Positions 60,984 to 64,000 of a stretch of DNA of 64,000 nt are shown here, one piece after another; position 1 is the stretch's first letter; each line of letters starts with the position of its first letter. The stretch spans positions 29,863-93,862 of the forward strand of contig CAJTYV010000011.1 in assembly GCA_910584195.1 (NCBI GenBank), given 5' to 3'. This stretch comes from an uncultured Ruminococcus sp. (GTDB taxonomy: Bacteria; Bacillota; Clostridia; Oscillospirales; Ruminococcaceae). The notes beneath the pieces were generated by a model. The model made no database searches, was not told where the DNA came from, and was given only the letters and a program-made list of their open reading frames with translations. Made by a program: the position numbers and the translations under genes.

Positions 60984-61754
60984 TTATTTATCGTATGATT
61001 CAACGCCTTTCATGTAGAGCCTGCATGAAATAATAAAGGAAATTAAGTAACTTCCTATTACGGCGAATGGGATGATTTTCTTGACAGTGCCAATCTTCTT
61101 GGAATATCCGCCCGACACAAGGTTCTCGATAAATTCGAATAAACCGTCAAAAAAGCTGTCGCTGTTCAATGAAATTGGTCCAAAAAGAAAGTATATCATA
61201 ATTATTACGAAAGCTCCCATAATTACAGACAGCTTGACCGCTGAGCCTCTTTTGACGCCGAATCGTATGCAGAAAGGCAAATCAATGGATTTCAGGAAAA
61301 TTTCAATATAAAAGAAATACGCTATTATTTTGTACATGTCTGTAATTTCTTCGCCTGTTGATTTTTTTATGGCAAAATTCAGTAAGGCGCTTGTTATAGT
61401 CAGCAGTATAACGGAAATTCCCGAGGTCATAAAGATTCCGGCGTATTTTGCAAATACCTGACCCTTTACGCCTTTTGGAGTTGAAGCCGAAAAGTATGCC
61501 CATTTTTTTATTTCGTCTCCTGATAGAAATGAAAATGTCATCATATCCAACATCATTAATCCGATCATGAGAGACAGTATTTTTATGAGGATTCCGGAGT
61601 TCGCATATTCTGTGAATGAATTTACGACAGAATAATCGCTGCTGTCATCCATCGGTATAAACGCCGGAATAAGAAAAAACAACGATGGTATAAGCATGGA
61701 TAACAGTATGTTCAATTTATTTTGGCAAAACTCCTTGTATAACAAACCTTTCAT
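60984..61754 (-). CDS. ABC-2-type permease, second subunit
   Basis: A 256-residue membrane protein with six predicted segments, beginning MKGLLYKEFCQNKLNILLSM as in ABC-2 permeases of the BcrB/YtrC type. No ligand can be inferred. The start overlaps the stop of the upstream permease by one base, so the two form a heteromeric channel with the ATPase at 62552. Confidence 0.83.
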   Translation of the reverse strand: MKGLLYKEFCQNKLNILLSMLIPSLFFLIPAFIPMDDSSDYSVVNSFTEYANSGILIKILSLMIGLMMLDMMTFSFLSGDEIKKWAYFSASTPKGVKGQVFAKYAGIFMTSGISVILLTITSALLNFAIKKSTGEEITDMYKIIAYFFYIEIFLKSIDLPFCIRFGVKRGSAVKLSVIMGAFVIIMIYFLFGPISLNSDSFFDGLFEFIENLVSGGYSKKIGTVKKIIPFAVIGSYLISFIISCRLYMKGVESYDK

Positions 61755-62545
61755 TATTTGTACCTCCTTTTCAGCAGGTGTGCATTAACAAAGTATCCTG
61801 CTGCCGTAAATACAATTATACATGGCAGGATAAAAGCGCCGAAGCGTTCAAGCAGCAGTTTGCCTAATTCCCGCAAAGAAGCAATGTCGGGCGCGTTTTT
61901 GTTTGTTGTAGCGGCGAAATACGGAAACAGCTTCTCGCTGTTCTTTATGTATAGAAAACAGATCAATGTCAGAAGTATAGGTATTAAAATCTGAGGAATT
62001 ATAACCAGATTGGCTTCTTTTTCTGTCCTTGCCCATGCAAGGTAAGCTGTGGTAAAAAAATCGGATAATATAAAGTATAACATAATCAGAAGGTATATTT
62101 TGACGCTCAACCGATAGTCGAATTTTATGCCCGTAATTACGGTAAGGAGAAGTCCGTTTGCAATAGATGCAGTAAAGCTTATTATAATTCCCGACACCTT
62201 TAAAATCAGCTTTGTCAGCGCGATTTCTTTTTCGGTTACGGGCAAAGTGTATCCGTATATCTGCCATTTGCTTTTTACATCTGAGAAAGCCGTTCCGTTG
62301 TCGCTGATAAACGTACTCCAAATGAAAGCCAAAAGATAATTAAAGATGCAGTATATTGTTTTTTTTGTGCCTTCAAAAGCTTCGCTGCCGATTTCCTCAG
62401 ATAAATCGGCAAGATTTCCAAATTCCATGCTCATAAGGATAAGCCAGCCAAAAACTGAAACAGCAGTGGCAGACAGCAATGAGGAAATATAATGTTTTTT
62501 GGAGATAACAAGATCTCTGTAAATTAAAGATCGAATTTTTTTCAT
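61754..62545 (-). CDS. ABC-2-type permease, first subunit
   Basis: A 263-residue membrane protein with six hydrophobic segments, starting MKKIRSLIYRDLVISKKHY. It resembles the other permease only in layout. Six bases separate it from the ATPase gene, and one base overlaps the next permease. Third of the four genes controlled by the GntR repressor. Confidence 0.83.
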   Translation of the reverse strand: MKKIRSLIYRDLVISKKHYISSLLSATAVSVFGWLILMSMEFGNLADLSEEIGSEAFEGTKKTIYCIFNYLLAFIWSTFISDNGTAFSDVKSKWQIYGYTLPVTEKEIALTKLILKVSGIIISFTASIANGLLLTVITGIKFDYRLSVKIYLLIMLYFILSDFFTTAYLAWARTEKEANLVIIPQILIPILLTLICFLYIKNSEKLFPYFAATTNKNAPDIASLRELGKLLLERFGAFILPCIIVFTAAGYFVNAHLLKRRYK

Positions 62546-62551
62546 AAAAGC

Positions 62552-63433
62552 TCACCGCCACTCTTTTTTATTTCTGTTTACGTAGTAGACCATGATCTCA
62601 TCAAGCGGAGCGCGGTCGATGATAAGTCCTGAATATTTACGGCTCATTTCCGATTTATCAGAGATCATTACATCCGCGCCGAAGTCGCTGAGACGTGCGC
62701 TTATAAAGTCCGCAGGGTCGATATTTTTGTAATCGTTTTTGCTGCACTTTATAATTCCGTGGCTTTCCAGAATATCGTCCTTGTAGCCGCTTAAAAGTAT
62801 CTGTCCTCTGTCTATAAAAGTAATGCTGTCGGCTATTTTTTCGAGGTCGCCGGTGATATGGCTGCTCATGAGGATACTGTGTTTTTCGTCCTGCAAATAT
62901 TCAAGAAATATATCGAGTATTTCATTTCTTACTACAGGGTCAAGACCCGTAGTAGCTTCGTCCATAACGAGCAGTTCAGCTTTATGCGACAAAGCGCAGG
63001 CGATTTGCAGCTTCATTTTCATACCCTTGGAAAACTGTCCTATTTTCTTTTTTCTCGGCAGCTGAAAGCGATCGAGATAATTTGTGTATGTTTCGTTGTC
63101 CCAGTTTTTATAAATTCCTCTGAATATTTTTGACATCTGATTGGCGTTGAAAATATCGTGAAAGGGCAGTTCATCGAAAACGACAGCAATACGTTCCTTT
63201 ATTTCGCGTTCCGATTTGATATGGTCAAGCCCGAGAAGCTTTATTTCGCCCCCGTCAATTTTTATGAGGTTAAGCATACTGCGTATCGTTGTGGTCTTGC
63301 CGGCTCCGTTCTGTCCGATAAATCCCATAATACTGCCTTTTGGTACATTGAAGCTGATATTTTTCAGCGTGAAGCCATCGTATTTTTTTGTAACGTCTTT
63401 CAATTCAAGTGCGTTTTCGTAATTATCGTTCAT
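62552..63433 (-). CDS. ABC transporter ATP-binding protein
   Basis: A 293-residue nucleotide-binding subunit: Walker A GQNGAGKTTTIRSML, signature QFSKGMKMKLQIACAL (a variant of LSGGQ), Walker B LLVMDEATTGLDP and the switch His in SSHITGD. The C-terminal 80 residues form the extension usual in BcrA/YtrB-like exporters. Its start overlaps the repressor's stop by one base (TAATG). Confidence 0.94.
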   Translation of the reverse strand: MNDNYENALELKDVTKKYDGFTLKNISFNVPKGSIMGFIGQNGAGKTTTIRSMLNLIKIDGGEIKLLGLDHIKSEREIKERIAVVFDELPFHDIFNANQMSKIFRGIYKNWDNETYTNYLDRFQLPRKKKIGQFSKGMKMKLQIACALSHKAELLVMDEATTGLDPVVRNEILDIFLEYLQDEKHSILMSSHITGDLEKIADSITFIDRGQILLSGYKDDILESHGIIKCSKNDYKNIDPADFISARLSDFGADVMISDKSEMSRKYSGLIIDRAPLDEIMVYYVNRNKKEWR

Positions 63434-63807
63434 TACTGACCTCCATATACTATTTCTAAAATTTCATGAAGTTCGTTAAGCTCGATACCGCATAGCTTGG
63501 CTTTATCGCAGATATTTGAAAACATATCTTCTATAAAGCGGAGCTGCTCCTCGCGGAAAATTTCGGCGTTTTGAGCCTTAACAAAGCTTCCTTTGCCTGT
63601 GTAGGATTCGATGAAGCCATTGCGCTCCAGTTCTTCATAAGCTCTTTTAGTGGTTATGACGCTGATTCTTAGCTGCTGAGCAAGATTTCTCATTGAGGGA
63701 AGGGCGTCCCCTTCCTGTAATCTGCCGTCAAGAATCATTGTCTTGATTTGGGAGCTTATCTGATTATAAATAGGTTCCCCCGAAGAATTGCTGATTATAA
63801 TATCCAT
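63433..63807 (-). CDS. GntR-family (YtrA-type) repressor
   Basis: A 124-residue regulator with a GntR winged helix (GEPIYNQISSQIKTMILDGR, LPSMRNLAQQLRISVITTKR) and only a short helical tail, typical of the YtrA subfamily that controls its own ABC transporter. ATG at 63807 is chosen for CAGGAG nine bases before it. The palindrome at 63834-63858 between start and promoter is the expected operator. Inducer unknown; in relatives it is often a cell-wall antibiotic. Confidence 0.92.
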   Translation of the reverse strand: MDIIISNSSGEPIYNQISSQIKTMILDGRLQEGDALPSMRNLAQQLRISVITTKRAYEELERNGFIESYTGKGSFVKAQNAEIFREEQLRFIEDMFSNICDKAKLCGIELNELHEILEIVYGGQ

Positions 63808-63833
63808 AGGTGTGCACTCCTGTGATAAAATAT

Positions 63834-63858
63834 AATGTATATATGCTATATATACATT
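63834..63858. promoter_or_regulatory. YtrA-type operator
   Basis: AATGTATATA, five bases, TATATACATT: a perfect 10-bp dyad just downstream of and touching the -10 box of the GntR promoter. A second, smaller dyad, TATACACGCGTATA, lies beside it at 63859-63872. Confidence 0.72.
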
Positions 63859-63884
63859 ATACACGCGTATATACAATTTGTCAA
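63856..63884 (-). promoter_or_regulatory. Promoter of the GntR-ABC operon
   Basis: On the minus strand TTGACA, 17 bases, TATAAT. Confidence 0.88.
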
Positions 63885-63908
63885 GGGGTTTTTGAAAAAA
63901 AGTAAAAA

Positions 63909-63973
63909 AACACTGCACAAATTCTGTGCAGTGTCAGTCTGTCGAAAAAGTCAAGCAAACGCTTGGCTTTTTT
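63909..63973. terminator. Two hairpins at the window's end
   Basis: CACTGCACA, AATTC, TGTGCAGTG (63911-63933) is preceded by A runs, so it would terminate a leftward transcript, and it shares its core with the repeat at 43480. Next, AGTCAAGC/GCTTGGCT (about 63949-63968, one G-T pair), followed by seven T, is a plus-strand terminator shape. Confidence 0.55.
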
Positions 63974-63991
63974 TCATGGATATGGTATAAT
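63963..63991 (+). promoter_or_regulatory. Possible promoter of the next rightward gene
   Basis: TTGGCT, 17 bases, TATAAT; the -35 overlaps the hairpin at 63949-63968. The gene it would drive lies outside the window. Confidence 0.5.
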
Positions 63992-64000
63992 AGAGAAAAG

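Noticed and set aside
63909..64000. Insertion-sequence end at the right border
   Set aside because: Only two hairpins and a promoter-like sequence are visible; no transposase reading frame lies within the window.
1..64000. tRNA, rRNA and CRISPR arrays
   Set aside because: Looked for by eye through spacers; no T-loop signature with acceptor pairing and no regularly spaced direct repeats were found. A covariance scan could overturn this.

Overview
The window reads as chromosome of a low-to-mid GC Gram-positive anaerobe of the Ruminococcus type, closest in character to the cellulosome-forming R. flavefaciens group. The grounds are three almost identical cysteine-containing dockerins, a GH11-CBM22-GH10-dockerin-CBM22-CE4 xylanase, a dockerin-bearing GH74 xyloglucanase, a trimeric [FeFe] hydrogenase and Firmicute housekeeping gene orders. 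Species assignment is inference; no rRNA, tRNA, CRISPR array, prophage or complete insertion sequence was seen.

Layout. 0-8.2 kb: the end of lgt, then folD, followed by a long leftward block: a CPBP protease, ybaK-type deacylase, queH, ricT, holB, an Orn/Lys/Arg-type decarboxylase, a sigma-region-4-like HTH protein and a small charged protein. A 43-bp dyad overlaps the promoter at the head of that block. 8.4-12.3 kb: secreted GH74-dockerin and a lipoprotein. 12.4-17 kb: purB, two small genes, rimM-trmD, ptsH (HPr). 17.1-27.4 kb: spoIVB, a membrane protein, a PhoR/PhoB-like two-component pair, a Cthe_2159-like beta-helix lipoprotein, a secreted four-repeat protein with a divergent dockerin, and htrA. 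27.7-31.1 kb: an ECF-type sigma factor with its probable anti-sigma factor, and an AI-2E-family membrane protein.

31.2-38.9 kb: the preQ1 operon queD-queE-folE-queC-queF (queH, which acts later in queuosine synthesis, lies at 3.4 kb), a 59-codon gene, a phosphodiesterase, a four-gene run of small proteins ending in a BofA-like protein, pyrimidine-nucleoside phosphorylase and a zinc-ribbon protein. 39.3-43.2 kb: the six-module xylanase/esterase. 43.6-47.8 kb: hydABC (leftward). 48.1-54.5 kb: a DUF4250 gene, a dockerin protein with Listeria-Bacteroides-type repeats, a LacI-type-sensor/GGDEF fusion, and a frameshifted solute-binding lipoprotein between two palindromic repeats. 54.5-64 kb: an amidohydrolase, an NT5C-like phosphatase, bioB-bioY under a BirA-like operator, a hybrid histidine kinase, and a GntR-regulated ABC exporter.

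The plant-polymer genes (GH74, xylanase/esterase, the two non-catalytic dockerin proteins, the beta-helix lipoprotein) are scattered among housekeeping genes with their own promoters and terminators and are probably joined only on the cell surface through scaffoldins encoded elsewhere. Intergenic spaces repeatedly carry short palindromic elements of at least four recognisable kinds, which are the least explained structure here.
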